This document shows positions 9,090 through 22,600 of a DNA stretch of 64,000 nt, piece after piece. Numbering within the stretch: position 1 is the first letter of the stretch; every line of letters begins with the position of its first letter. A program made the translations under genes and the position numbers. The notes below the pieces were generated by a model that had not been told where the DNA came from, made no database searches, and worked only from the letters and a program-made list of their open reading frames with translations. The DNA lies in NCBI GenBank assembly GCA_008921705.1, contig VFFE01007583.1, positions 422,077 through 486,076 on the forward strand, written 5' to 3'. The DNA comes from Burhinus oedicnemus (lineage: Eukaryota > Chordata > Aves > Charadriiformes > Burhinidae).

Positions 9090-12000
9090 CTGTAAAATCA
9101 TGATGTCTTTATTGCAAAATGATCTTTAAAACATGAAGCATTAGGATGGTGACTGAAATCATTAGTATCAAATTGTTCTGCTTTTGCCCTGTCACATTGA
9201 TACTTCAAAGCAAAATTGTCTCGTGGGCGTTTATAAGATTTTATGAGGATAACTTGTCTTTTCAAACCTTGTTCAGGAGAGAGGGCAAAAAAGCCCCCAG
9301 ATGTTTTCTTAATGAAAAAGGACTAGGGTTTCTCCCTGTTTAATTCTGAGTCTGTCCTTTAATACTTAAATTCCAAACCCACTAACAATCAATGTGATGA
9401 ATGATCAACGTGATGAAAATGAGCCTCCAATTGTTCAGAAGTGGTGCAGGAAGACCTCCCTGTACCTTGGTCCCATCCAAGGCTGTTGAGCTCACCGAGA
9501 CATTGAGGTGGGGACAACCATGGTGCCCCATCCCTCCTTCTGCCCGCAGAAGGGGAGAGGAGGTGTCTCTGCTCCCTGGAGCGAGTTTCCTCTGGCAGGG
9601 ACTACATTTCCCTGCTGTGTTTGGGTGCTTGACACTTAGCACGGGGAAGCCACATCCATGATGCAGCTCTCTCAGGCATGACCTCAGCAGAAATACAGTA
9701 TAAACAAGGTGGCATTGTGCATTGCGCAGCTGCTGAGCTTGTAAAGTGTCTGATTCTCCAGAACTGTCCTATCTTCTCTTACAGGTTATATTCCTACCAG
9801 GTTAACAAGGGTTTGAGTCTTTGTCCTCCCCCTCCATCTTCTTTCAGGCTGGACTGCATCTCAAAACCCCGTTTACTCTTCTGGTAGAAAGTCCAGGTGC
9901 CATTTCAGCAGACTAGGTGACTGCGCTCTGCTGTGTAGGAACACACCGTGAACAGCTTTCCTCCATCAACAGCTCCACTGGGGCAACTTCCTCACTCTCC
10001 TTCAACTTGTCACTCCTGGATCTTCCCTTCCCTCATGTACACGTTTCTCAGATCATGAACATGCCTGTGGTTGCCCTGTTTTGACGCAATGCACACGTGC
10101 AAGGAGGGAAGCTTTCTTCTCCTGCTCACTGCACATGGCATGATACTACCATGTTCTCTTTTTTTTAGCCCAGTTATTTAGCAAAAAATGCTACTGGCAA
10201 ATGTGTTTATTTGCTCCTTCACTCCCTCTTTTCTTCCCTGCCAGCTCCCCCAAATGACTTTGGGATTTGTTAGGTAGCTTCCAAACAAGTTTGATCAAAT
10301 GGAACTGGCTTCGAATGCTACAAATGTAGCACTTAATTAACTATCCCTGGAGTTGTTCCCTGGCACAGAACAGTTCTTGCCCATGTTATTCAACCCATTC
10401 TCCCCCACACTGTGTATTGGGGATGGCTCTGGGCCTGACTCCCACATCATGTCCAGGAATTGCTGGGAAAGTGCTGGTCGGCACAGGCCAAAATGGGGCG
10501 AGGGATCACCATCACCGTTTGGCTGTGTAGATGACAGTGTGGCCATGGCAATGGCTTAGTTTTCTAGGATGGATGTAACCAAGTGAAAATTCCTGCAAAT
10601 CAATCAGACACGAACAGCCAGATAGAAGACAGCCAGGAATCTATACCAAGCCTTCTTCCGACACTAAAGAGACCCACACAACCCCACAGCAAGCTGTATT
10701 TCATCAGCTCAGGAATGAGTTGGTAGCGACTGGCTGAATGGAGCAGATGCTCCAGGTTTGTGCGGATGGCCTGACCCAGAGTCATTTGCTGGTACAGCAC
10801 TGCTTACAGCTGCTTCAGAAAATGTGTGGGAAAGTGTTATTCCTTGGCCCTTGTGACAAATGTATAATGACGTCACCGGTTGTGTGCTGGGGAAAGGACC
10901 CACCTCGTTGTCACCTCTATCAGATGGTCTAGGGCCTAGCCATGTTGCCTTTCAGAGGTAACAATGCAGCTGGTCCCAATATATATGTAAATAGGTTCCA
11001 ATGGACTGTACCCTACCACCACTCACAGCAGGAAGTGTCTGTGGTCCCTGAAGAATTGCAACCCAAAGAGACTGCACAAAGTTGGCAGAGGGATCCGAGT
11101 AGGACTGTTTTGAGGTCTCCAAAATATAAGGGGCGTCCTGTAGGCAAAGCTGGGGAACACAGCAAGCCACCAGGTACAGGGCGGGAAGAGACAAGTACTC
11201 CTGCCTTTACCTCTTCCTCAGGTTTCCACGAGTTCATCTCTGGCTCTACAATCAGATTTCCAAAGTCCACATGGACGATTTAAGTTTTTGAGAACTTGGT
11301 TTCTGTAGGGTTTCAGGGAAGTCCCTTTTTGCTGCAGTGTGGTACATAGGTCTGTGATACACAGCAACACTTGCGAATTTCTGTACATAATGTCACAAGT
11401 GAAGTCGGACGAAGGAAAGACCAATACTATGGCTCTGATGCAGCTATTGAGTATGACTACTATCTACCTTTATGGCAAACCAGTTCATTAGCATTTAAAT
11501 TGATTCTTAAATATTTTCCTAGAAATTCACAGCAATATAAGCCTTAAATCCAGGACTGGTAATGTTGTGATTTTTATGTCTAATTTTAGATTTAATTTTT
11601 AGTCCGATAGATTGCGATTATATGGCCATGCAATTTCAGAGAGCTGCTTTAAAATGCACAGATTTGTGTTTTGCCTTTAATGAGTAAAAGAAAAAAAGGA
11701 AAAAGGACATAGGCATTACCCCATGTCACTATGCAAAACTGAAATTCTTGGACATAAACCCCTCATGCATTCTAGCTACACAGCTTACAAATTAAAAGCC
11801 TAGATAGAAGATATATCTTTTGAGCTGTGTATGGGATACAAAATATAAATCAAAAGGACCTGGATAACCCTGTGAGTTGAACGGCATAGGCGTCAGTCAG
11901 TGAATACCAATATTATTCTGCACTTGGTGTAAAATACAAGTGAAAAGGGTTGGATGGCATCTGTCCAGCTTCTGTCCACACCTGATGGGATTCAGCCATC

Positions 12001-13900
12001 ACGATGCTCTCTGTTTGACAGCTCTCTGTCAGTTTGATGTTCTCTGCCTGACCAGTGCCTCCGGTTGGAGGGGAGCAGTGGTGGTGGTTTGCAGGGGGCA
12101 AGTCATACTCACTATATGTTGATGTTGATAGTGTGTGGAAATAAGCAATGCCCCTTGCCTGGCTCAGCTGTATACTTCAGGCCATTAGTTTCTCTGTTAA
12201 ATTTCACCACCCACCCATGAAGCATTAAAAAAATGTGTTTCATACAGGTACAAAAAGGCAAAACTCACCATAAGGTAAACTTGTGTGGCTTTTCAGTGAC
12301 CTTTGTGATTGGGAGCATATTTTTGTTCCATTCACTTGATCCTGTTAGTTAATGTCATCCCATGTCAGTCCTTGTGAATTTTGTGGTTTCAGGAGGTGGC
12401 TTTTTTCCAGCTGTGGTTTCCATGGCTGAGTACTCTGGTGCCACTTACCTCAGTCACGACTGAAACAGGAAATTCTTCAGAGACTGACAAGTTAACAAAC
12501 GGACACTTGAGCAATATTGCATTGCTCATCTGCCTGAATCTGTATTTTAATTAGCTTGAAGAAGATATAAAGGCTGCTTTTTCAGGTGTGTTACTACAAG
12601 ACCCTGGGGAAAAAGAAAGAAACTGTTTAAGGGAAGGAAGTGCTTGTGCTATTACAGCCACAGAAGGCTGACTTCACTCACTCCTGCCCTGCTGACAAGT
12701 GCCGCTAATGTTGTATATGAAACACCCCTTTGCAAGCTTCTTTGGGAGCTCTGATGTGGGAACCATTTTAGATTATGAAGTACCACAACACTGACGGCTG
12801 CACATCTTCTATATCGCATTAAAAACGAAAAAAGTTGCTTGAAAACATCCTTGCTGAGTATTAGTCAGTGAAGACATCTGACTTTGGTGTGAGAAAGGCT
12901 AGGTCAAGCTCTATGTGTTTCTTATCCATTTAACAAGCACTGCTGTAGGGAATCTAGGGGCAGAGAGAAATTACTGTCACAGAATTTTATTTCACTGAAC
13001 TAAATCTTCAATACAAAGGGTGTGACCGCAATTTCTCTTTAACAATAAAAGTTTGATTATGAACTGAATGTCACCAGTTCAGCAGAGTGCGTTTCACTAA
13101 GTGCTAAATTCACTTCTTTGCCAGGAACGTATTTCTGTTCATTAAAACATTAGTCTACTTACACCAGGTTTTGTACTGTATCAAAGGGGACACTGCGCAG
13201 CTGAGAGATTCACATTTCCTCTCCCACACTTCTTTTACAAGACTCCCTGTACTTGTAAAAATTGCAGTTAAAAAACTCAGGAAGTTATGTGAAAAGACGA
13301 GGTTAAATCAAAAGCTTACAAGCAAATCCTCTTGATGCGATTTGAATTCAAGGTTACACCCAGGTATTCCAGATCATTCAAATCAATCCATGACTCTGAA
13401 CCTTTGAAAAAGAGCCGATCCCAATGGGATTGCGAACTTTGCATCTTTGACTACCTATATGGTTTATTTTAAAAGATAATGCATTTATTTCCATGAACCT
13501 AGCCCAAAACTCAGTACAGTCATCAGGAACCTCACCGCTGACTTAAGTGGACTTTGAACCAAAACCTATCACATTACCAAAAAACCCACACAAAACCAAA
13601 CAGAACAGAACAAAACAACACACAAAAAAATCAAATGAAGATGGGTTGTTCTGGCTGCAGAGACCACAAAGTGGCTTCAGTTTTATGCTCACACTTCCAC
13701 CTTACCTCCCAAACCCGTCTGTTTTGTGCATCCTGTGGAATGTCATATTTCTTAAACCCTTTTTTAGAGGTTTGCCATAGTAATAAAGTAAAAACAAAAC
13801 CTGCAAATGCAGAGCTGTGTGTAACTCTAACACTGTAATCCTGGGGGCTAGGCTCAGGGGTTCATGCGGACTGGTACAGGGACCAAGAGGAGAGCTCCCT
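9090..13900. other. Unassigned noncoding stretch
   Basis: No gene or nameable repeat was found in this 4.8 kb. Notable points are a perfect CRE octamer at 10868-10875 and an A/C-rich low-complexity patch around 13570-13635. Open frames such as 10942-11283 show no family resemblance. 13060-13500 is AT-rich and unique. Confidence 0.55.
10868..10875. promoter_or_regulatory. Perfect CRE octamer
   Basis: TGACGTCA, the full palindromic CREB/ATF site, occurs here next to a TATAAT-like string. About one such octamer is expected per 65 kb by chance, so this is a motif call only. Confidence 0.3.
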
Positions 13901-13918
13901 CCCTGGTTTAAACCAGGG
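13901..13918. repeat. 18-bp perfect palindrome
   Basis: CCCTGGTTTAAACCAGGG reads the same on both strands with no spacer and contains the PmeI-type GTTTAAAC core. Perfect palindromes this long are expected well under once per window by chance. The flanks give no transposon ends. Confidence 0.9.
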
Positions 13919-16900
13919 TTGGATTAGGCCCTTCACTTTGAATATACCTTTGTCAAATGGTTCCCAAAATTGGGCAACTGAGCTCTTTTGGTGCTAATGT
14001 TTCCCTTGTCCAGAGATACCTGACACTGCTTGAAAGATGCTCCCCTCACTCACAGCCCCGGGAGAGGGCTGGGAAACAACTAAATGTCTCAGAAGGAAAA
14101 CTTGCGGAGGTGCCTTGCATATCCCAACCTAAAATGAAGCAGATCCTTTGCTGAATATAGCCAGAAGGATTTGACCATAAAAGGACTGTTACTATCTACC
14201 TAAATGATCTTGCTAATATCTTTTTCTCTCAGTGACTACATCCTTTTATATCTTATATAGCTGGTGTACCAAATGCATAAACCTTTTCTCCTGATAGCCC
14301 ATTAGGTATGCTTTTGAGGTACAACCTCAGTAATGACTTCCTTCCAATGTAATTGTATTTTAATTACACATTTAAGGTGAAATTCTTTTCTGGTCTATCC
14401 CAACTAAAACTCTTTGAAACCTTATTAATTTTAATTAAGTATAAGTTGGTGTAAAATTTCTAGCTACTGAATTTTACATTAAAAATTTTAAATTCATTTA
14501 AACATGGATTTAATTTCCATAAGCACGTCAATTAGTAGTGTGCTTCCTCATTTAGTCTTTCAGAGAAATAACATGAAATATATGGAACATAAAGTCCTTT
14601 CCAACAGATATTAGGACATAGCCCACCTTCAAATGCTTCCCATTTGCCACAGCTACCTGAGGGATGCTTGCTACAGGCCCTAACAGGACTTCCCTCTTAT
14701 TAACACCACTAGCAGTGGTACTCCATAAGGGATGGTAGAAATTGCTTTTGAGTTCTTTTACTCAAGTATTTCTGAGGTATTTCTGTATGCTCTGTTCAGG
14801 AGGAGGGAGGGCCGGGCACAGGGACTATGCAGGAAGCCTTCAGAGATGGCATCAGAAAGCATACAGCAAGAGGGTGACCTGCAGCTGAGGACAAATTGTC
14901 CCTTTACAAGAGGTGGGACAGAGCTTATGTCATCCGCCAGTGTGGTACATGCATCTCTGCAGCAGCAGCCTCACTAACAAACTGCCCCATCATCCAGGCA
15001 AAGAAAGACAGCCTGGAAACCGAGCAGGCGAGCTGCCAGAAGGGACTCGGGTCACTGGGAGCTCAAAAAGCCAATTTGAAGTCTCCACGTGAACACAGAT
15101 TCAGAGGAGGGAGGAACCGAATTGATACATGGAGTTGGCTGTGACAGTGAGAAAACATGGAAGTAAAACTTTTTACTGTCCCACTGTGCAAGGAGGACAA
15201 GAAGTGACCTGAGAGAGACTGTTTTCAAAAAAATACTTGGAACAATTGAACCATTGAGAAAATTATTTGAAGACTTTACCTGGACAGAATAAGACTGTAG
15301 AGGGATGCAGTAATTGTGCTCAAAACTGAGAAGAAAAATAAGGGGCAATAGAGCCTTATGTTTCAGATATAAGATCTCTGACACTATGCCTATCTTTGGA
15401 CACATTATGGAACCCCTAATTAAAAGAGTGTTGCCTGTGGGATTCCAGCCTGCAAGTGAAATTATTGAGAGAAACGGATCCCGCCCTGGAGAAATTAGGC
15501 AGCATCACACAGAAGTCACTGCTGAGTGCTCAGACAACTACAACACATGTCACTGGGACCCCAAAGCTCTCAGGTGAGGAGAGGGTATGGCCCAGCAATG
15601 TCTCTGGCAATGCACTGAGCAGGCCATGCTGTGCAGATGTCTGTTTGCAAAACCTTTACAGCCCAGAAGGGAGGGTCTGGCAATTGCTGTAATTTACTGC
15701 CCACGATGTGCACTGCAGGACGTGCCTGTCCTAACTCCCAGTGTTTTTCTTAAACAGCCACCCAGTAGTTCCAGCAAAGATCTGACATCGTTTATCCAAC
15801 ATATGCTGGGCACGTGGGAGACAGGCTTGCCTGAGCAGGGCCACGGAGCATAGCCTCCCGCCAAGCATGAGTGCCCACGGCGAACACTGTCAGACAGGGA
15901 AAACAGTGAGCCGGCAAGAAGGCAGCACGCCTGACCCCTGGAAAAAAACTGGATAGGTCTGTTTGCTTTTAATAACAGAAACGTGTACAGCCACCGCAGC
16001 TCGTTACCCCAGCTCCATGGAGACCGACTGCCTCAGAGCAGCTTCCTAGTTTTTGGGAGCCATAGGTGCGAAGGGAGTGAGGTTGCAGTTTTGATTTGGG
16101 GTAAAACAGTGGGAAAATGCGATTTGAGCCTGAACAGTGGAATGAACAGTCTGTCTAAGCAGATATTCCTGGGAGAGGAGTTAAAATAGCAGGAGACAGA
16201 GCTGGATCTGAGTAAGACAGAAGACAGATTACAGTCATGTTGAACATGATATGCTGCATAAAATAGTGTGCAACAGAAGGTCAGAAGCTTGATGTGAATT
16301 TCAGGGGTATATCTGTAATTGCTAGTTGTGCACAAAGTCCCATGACACAAAGAGGAAAGCCAGATCATGTGCATGTCCATCTGACCCTTCTAAAGCCTCT
16401 CCAGTTTCAGTCCAAACACAGAGAGGACATGACGGTCCCGGCCCCAGAAGGTCAGAGCAGCCTCTTACCAGCCTCTGCACCAGCCCCACAGGAATCCTCA
16501 ATGCCAAAATCACCAGGATTTTCATTTCTAAGGTGGTCTAGACAGATATAGAACACAGGAAGTCTGAAAACCATTCAGAGATTGAAAATTCTGAGAAACC
16601 CCTGGAGATGTTAGTTATCACCGGTATCGTTTACTGTTACAAGCCATGGCATTGGGCAGATGTTACAAACCTTGTCGTGTGAAAGAGCCCGAGCAGTTGA
16701 CACCACCCTCAAGTCCAAGAGAAGAAGGTTACAAAGAGATTCAGCTGGGAAGGCCTTGAACAAACACAAGACTCTGCTATTCGAAACCTCCTATCTGAGA
16801 TTGTGCTGCAGCCTCGAAAAGTCAGTACTCTTCTCATGAGGGGGTGGCCATCTGCAGCCCGACCAGGAGACAACAGCACCTACACCATGGATGCTACTGG

Positions 16901-19361
16901 CAGGGCAAAGCCAAAACTGAAAGATTTACCAACATGAAACAACAGAATTGCTGATGAGTCAGGGGAGAACTATAGGTCAAAACAGCACAGGATGTCCCAG
17001 GGGCTCTCCTGAATTATGGACTATGAAAAATTAAATAGGTATATTTTATATAATGCTCGTTTCACATTAATGTTTGTTGCTTGGGTAATGAAGAAGTGAG
17101 GAAAGGTAGCCACAGGATGCTTTGGCACAAGGCAGCTGGAGTTGCCTCTTTGGGATTGCAGAGGTCCCTGTTACACACATATCGACCGACACTGCTTAAA
17201 TCTGGCCTCTGCTGGGCGCCTGGGCTCTATGTGGTGGCTGAGATGACTATAGTTGTCTGCAGCTGCAGTACTTCTGAAAATAGCTTTTTTCAATAAGGAG
17301 CTTGTTTCATTTTTACAAGCAACGAAGTGCTTTTAGGCTGTTGCTCAGCATGTGTTACCTGACATGCCAGGCATTCCTGGCAGCTGGGAGGAGAGTCAGG
17401 TGGTGAGGAACTACTCTGTGTACTCAGCTGAACTTACCCTCTTGTCTTGCCAAGTTTTGGCAGGCAGGTAAATTTTTTAAAGGTGATATTTGCCTTTATA
17501 TGCAATGTGTAACTCGTTTTGCTGCAGTCTATCCATCTAGTGTGCTATGCTTACAGGGACAAAGGATCACCAGTTAACGTGACTCTGAAAATTAACAAGG
17601 AAGTATGTGGTTTTCTACCAGCAACAGAGTGGCTTGAGTTAAAATATTTCAAGGTATTGTGCAGTTCTGTAGAAGTCCAAAGCTCCTCGTTCCTCACCTG
17701 CTTAAATAAAGAGAAGTTGAGCTTAACGGTGTATTTCTGCATAATTGAAAACACCCAAACACAGGGAGGGAGACAAAAAGAGAAAGCTAATTGGAAGCAG
17801 TTTCCCAATATGTGCAAGTCACTTGAGCTTGGCCAACAGAACCTGCAGTTTCAAGCTATTTAGGCACTTTGGAAAATTGGTTCTGGTTATGAAGCACGCT
17901 TACTGGGCAGCTGCAACGCTGGTCAAGACTCTGTGCTGCAGCCAGCCATGGGGAAAAAGGGGTCTCTTGGTAGGCTGCAGTCAGCGTCCTGGGCGGCTTC
18001 CAGTCCTTGCCTCTTTCCAACAGTAAATAAAAGCATAATAAAATAAGAACAGGTAAGGCCAATGCCCAAAAGATGATGTTGAAAGGAGAAGCATGAGACC
18101 AGACAAGCGCAAGCAGCATCTCCCCTCTCCTCCATATACTTTGCAGCCATTTGCGGCACAGACACATCCTGAGCCAGATTCGTTTTCTGTGTATTTAGTA
18201 GCTCTCAGTGGGTTTCCTCTTCCACGAATTCAGCCAGCCTTCTCTCAAGGCTGCACTAGTGATCAATGTTTTCTAAGCAGCCAGTCACACCAAGGAAGAA
18301 GGGAATCAATATTCACTTTGGTCTTGACCTCTCCAGTTCTCGGCTGTTCCCTTATGTGTCCCTGTGTTAACAACTGCACGTGAGGCATAGGGATGAGCTC
18401 AGCAGCTGCTGGGAAGGCCCTGTGCCATAGAAATTTCATAACAATATTTGTTCTTTGTCTTTTAAGGACACAGTGTGCAGCTGACACCCCTGACCTATTA
18501 TTACGTCTTTTTCCGTGCATACAGTGCATCTAACAAATACATACTAAAGTCAATGTAAGGAAAAAACTCAAAACAAAAGCTCACAAATGAAACCAAAACC
18601 CCAAATCAACATGAGAGGTGCACAGACGTGGTTTTGTTTCATGTACATATATACATGCTAGCATTTAGTAATATGCAGAAACTGCAGATGTGATTTAATC
18701 CTTCTAAGACTTTATGCTAGCTTCTCCCTCTGCAAAATAAAATTGTCAGTGGAGGAAGAATGGTATGAAAGGACAAAGAATTGTGATGTCAAGGTGGTCA
18801 GTATTATTGATGCTTTTTCTTTCATATTTTAATTTGACCAAATTAGCTAAACACGTTTCCTAAAAGAATGAACCCAAATTGGATTCAGTTGAGTTACTGA
18901 GTGAAAGAATGAATTATTTTCTTAATTTCCCCCAGGAAAGAAAGGTCTCTGCATTACTGGTACATGCCATCAAACTCAAAGAGTGTGAAGAAGTCTCGAG
19001 TTACTCAGCAATGAAATGTTGTGGAGTAAATGGGAGGCGATCATTAAAAACCCTCAATTGAGCAGCGAAGGAGAAAATTCCTTCGTGATACATGTAGGTG
19101 ACATCACCCTGGGAACACCCTTCTCGCAGGTGTGGGGCTTCTTTGCAGATGTTCCCCAGGAGAAGTCTGCACGTTGTTTGCCAACATGGCTGTAGATTTA
19201 TGTCTTTATTTTCATAGAAATATGGAACTTTGTAGATTCATTGTTTTTCAGTCTAGAATTAAACATTATAATCACATTGTATATCAGTCCTTATAGGCTT
19301 GCCACAGACTTTAAGTTCTTTCCTCATACTCATATTTTCTAGCTGAATTGAAGCACGTCTT
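13919..19361. other. Unassigned noncoding stretch
   Basis: 14170-14600 is AT-rich and unique, with repeated TTAATTTTAATTAA-type strings, and resembles other conserved-element-like blocks in the window. 15200-17050 may contain old, unrecognised repeat. An open segment at about 15450-15570 ends at a good donor (CTCTCAG|GTGAGG), but its acceptor is poor. At 17528-17599 a phase-0 open segment of 24 codons lies between a moderate acceptor (TTTTGCTGCAG) and a weaker donor (GTATGT). Neither is strong enough to call as an exon. Confidence 0.5.
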
Positions 19362-19625
19362 AGAATCATAGAATCATAGGATCATAGAATGGTTTAGGTT
19401 GGAAGGGACCTTAAAGATCATCTAGTTCCAACCCCCCTGCCATGGGCAGGGACACTTCCCACTAGACCTGGTTGCTCAAAGCTCCATCCAGCCTGGCCTT
19501 GAACACTTCCAGGGATGGGGCATCCACAGCTTCCCTGGACAACCTGTTCCAGTGCCTCACCACCCTTGTCTTCTGCAAGAAAAAGAAAAAAAAATCCTGC
19601 CTTAATTTAAAGACTGTCAGACAGA
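19362..19625 (-). mobile_element. CR1 LINE, 5'-truncated 3' end
   Basis: Read on the minus strand, the element ends in the avian CR1 tail (repeated ATTCTATGAT-type units at 19362-19392). This is preceded by the usual 'GGTCCCTTCCAACC' and 'TTGGAACTAGATGATCTTTA' 3' UTR segments. Upstream of the UTR an intact stretch of ORF2 C-terminus remains, including RVVRHWNRLSREAVDAPSLE and ARLDGALSNQV. The 5' side is lost near 19620, where a T-rich tract on the element strand interrupts the match. Severe 5' truncation is normal for CR1. The well-kept tail and coding end suggest a moderately young copy. Confidence 0.93.
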
Positions 19626-22600
19626 ATCTGATTCCTGGTCTGAGTCGTCTTGTGGCTTTCATCACGTGGTTCATCGGTCCCTGGGCATCTGTGGACTACC
19701 TCTAATGCGGTCATGAAATGTGATTGAGGAAATGAAGTTCTTGGTCTCTACATAGCAATTGACCTCTGTAAAATGTGCTTGACAGCCTGTATTTCCACTA
19801 AAAGAAGTTGAAGGACCTATAAATTTTAAAAATGACTTACCTCATATCTAAACTTGCCAGCACTACACCTCTCAGAGAAAGATGCAATCAGTCCCATATT
19901 TTGTAATTATAAAGTAATGTGTCAGAAGGGGATATTATTCCTATCCCAACCCTTTACGAATCTTGTTTATGCCCTGAAGCACAAGTTTATTTCACTTATT
20001 TTTTTGAGATTACTTTTATTCCACCCTGTAACTTCGAATGGCTTGTTGGATAACAGCATTAGATTAGTGGCCAGTTTTCCAAACCATAGCACAGTATCTG
20101 ACATCCATTTCTTCAGCATTATCCTTCAATAAACTACTAATTCCAGCCCATAGTCCTATATAATCTGAAAACACTACATAAGTACATTGTATCATAGATA
20201 TCAGAATGCAGTGGTTGACATGACAAAAAAAAAACAGAATGGAAAAAATAGCATAGTTACTATATGTCAAAAGACAATAAAAATTGCCCAACTCTTGTAC
20301 TGATATCCCAGCATTACCTGGAGAGGCAAAGAGGGGATGTGTCATGGTGGAAGCTGCATCCTCAGGGGCGGGGGAGAAGAGGCTGAGTTGTGAGACAGTT
20401 TCACATCCGCCTTGGTGGGACTGCTGTCAGACACCTGTGTGGAGACTTCAGCTTCCCTACTAATTCTTTGTCTGAAGTCTGGTCACTTTTGGTTCTGAGC
20501 CTTGTACCACCACGCTTTCACTGTCAGGCACTGGAGCCCTCATCCTCCTCATGTCCTTAGTTCTGGTGACATTAATGGGCATGATGATAAGGGAGGCACA
20601 CAGGCCTGGACCTAACCTTTGTGGGGAAAAAAATTAGAAGTGAAATAGATTTTGAAGTAGGAAGCACTTTTCCCATGCTAAAGAGTCACAACAGCCCCAA
20701 AATGAGAAGGCACATATTAGTGATTAGTTGCAGTCGATCTTAAGAATGCTTTAGGCTTGGTAATAAGTCAACCACAATATCCGCTCCTCCATGGAGGAGT
20801 GAGATGTGGGGTTTCTGAGTGGAAGAACAAAAGCGTTACAAATGAGATATTTGCAATAATTCCTCCAGAGCGGCTATCCACACTGCATAATATTTCCCCC
20901 TAAAACAGAAATCCTCCTTGAATAAATGGAAGAAAACTACATTAGGAGAAAGAAGTCATATCTACAAACTGCATGTAAATCAGAAGTTCATTAGGGGAGC
21001 ATGCAAAGTAGATTTTGGAAGGTAATTTTGCTACAAACTAGTTTTCCCAAGAATGAAGTAAAGCTTTCAAAAGCATGATTGCTCTAAGTAATTCAAATTA
21101 TCTACTCTACCTGATACTAAGTCTTCCCATAGAGATTACAAAGCACTTAAATTTTTAGCCACTTTGTTACATAAATCCCCGAGGAAAGTTTCAATCCATT
21201 TACAAGCACTGCTGTGAGGTGGAAAGAAAAGATGCCAGAAGTTTTCAAAACTGCTTCCTGCCCAGCTAGAGTTAAATGCTTTTTACAGTCTTACCTCTAT
21301 ATCATAAAGCTCTTTGTTCAGAAATTTACTACTGAGTCACACAAAAAACCCACTCTGGACCAAAACTTGGTCTACGAGAGTTCAGCCAAGAAACAATATT
21401 TCCTGGCATTTTTTTCCCCTTCTTTTTCCTAGCACTGGAATCGAAAAAGATGCTAAGTGCTCTACGGTTTCCAAGCACGAATGTGCTCCTATTACTCAGA
21501 AAATAACTTTATTTTTAAAATGAAACGGTGCGGGCTTATAGCCTAGACTGTTGCTTATGTTTTAAGCATCAGGTGAGCTCTGCAGTGCTGGTGGCCACAG
21601 GCGGCACCAGCTGCCCAGCCATCACTTGGAGGCGTGCAAACTCCCTAGGACATCTCCCATTTTGTAGCGGTCCAAAGCCTAGCTTTCGTCCAGGCAAAAC
21701 TCCCACTGGCACCCATAGGAGTATGTTATAGCAAGGCTCATTAGGGAAGGCATAGCTCACTGGGGTGGCAGTTTCTGTCCCTGCCCCATAGGAAGCGAGA
21801 CCTGCATTTTGCAGTGTGGAACCGCTTATTTCGTGGGGACACAAAAGCGCTCGGATGTCTTGTTCCTCTCACAGCCCAGCATTTAACAGCATGGCTGTGT
21901 TTTCGTCTGGCTTGCCGAGAAGCTGCACCAGACTCATCCAGTTGCAGGATCTTCCCACAAGATCACTCCTCAGGGTAGCTGAAAGGAGGGTTATGGATCA
22001 GAGCAGGTGAAAGCTGACTTGGCTTCAGTTGAAACCATTTCTAGCCAGGGTTTTGTACTTACATACAGGGGGGTTTGCTGAGTTTTGCTTTGTGTGCTGA
22101 AGTTCGAACGGCTCCAAGCACAGCAACACAAAAACACATCAAAAAAGAAGATGCAGAGGAGAAAGCCTGTGTGGAATAAAAAGGCCAAGGAAGGAATCTT
22201 CCTAGAAACTCCCTTGCAAGCGCTGCTGCATGCTGTGCTTTGAAACTCGCCAGTGAAAATCTGGACGTTCTGAGGACAGGGGGAGCTTTGCCTTTGGTGC
22301 ATCTAGGTTTCCAGGCAAGGTCACCACTTTGCTGTCTTCCAGGTCCTGCAGCTTGTACATGCCTGCAAAGTTCCTGCAGGTCACAGCAGCTGTGTGAGGG
22401 ACCCACGTGCCATCCTGAGCAGAGCGGGAGGAATGAGGCAGCAGAGAAGTTGCCAGAAAATACACCATTGTAGTCAAGTGGGCAAATGTCTGCATTACTG
22501 TGTTTGGCCACTGCCTCTCCTAGTTGTACCTTGCCACCTGCATGAATACATGGCTAAATCAAGACTGACTATGCAACTACTCAATAGCAGACCAACAGAA

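Noticed and set aside
15450..15571. Open segment ending at the donor CTCTCAG|GTGAGG
   Set aside because: The only acceptor (GTGGGATTCCAG) has a poor pyrimidine tract and the peptide is unrecognised.
17528..17599. Phase-0 open segment between TTTTGCTGCAG and GTATGT
   Set aside because: Both splice signals are mediocre. It is compatible with chance at this window size.
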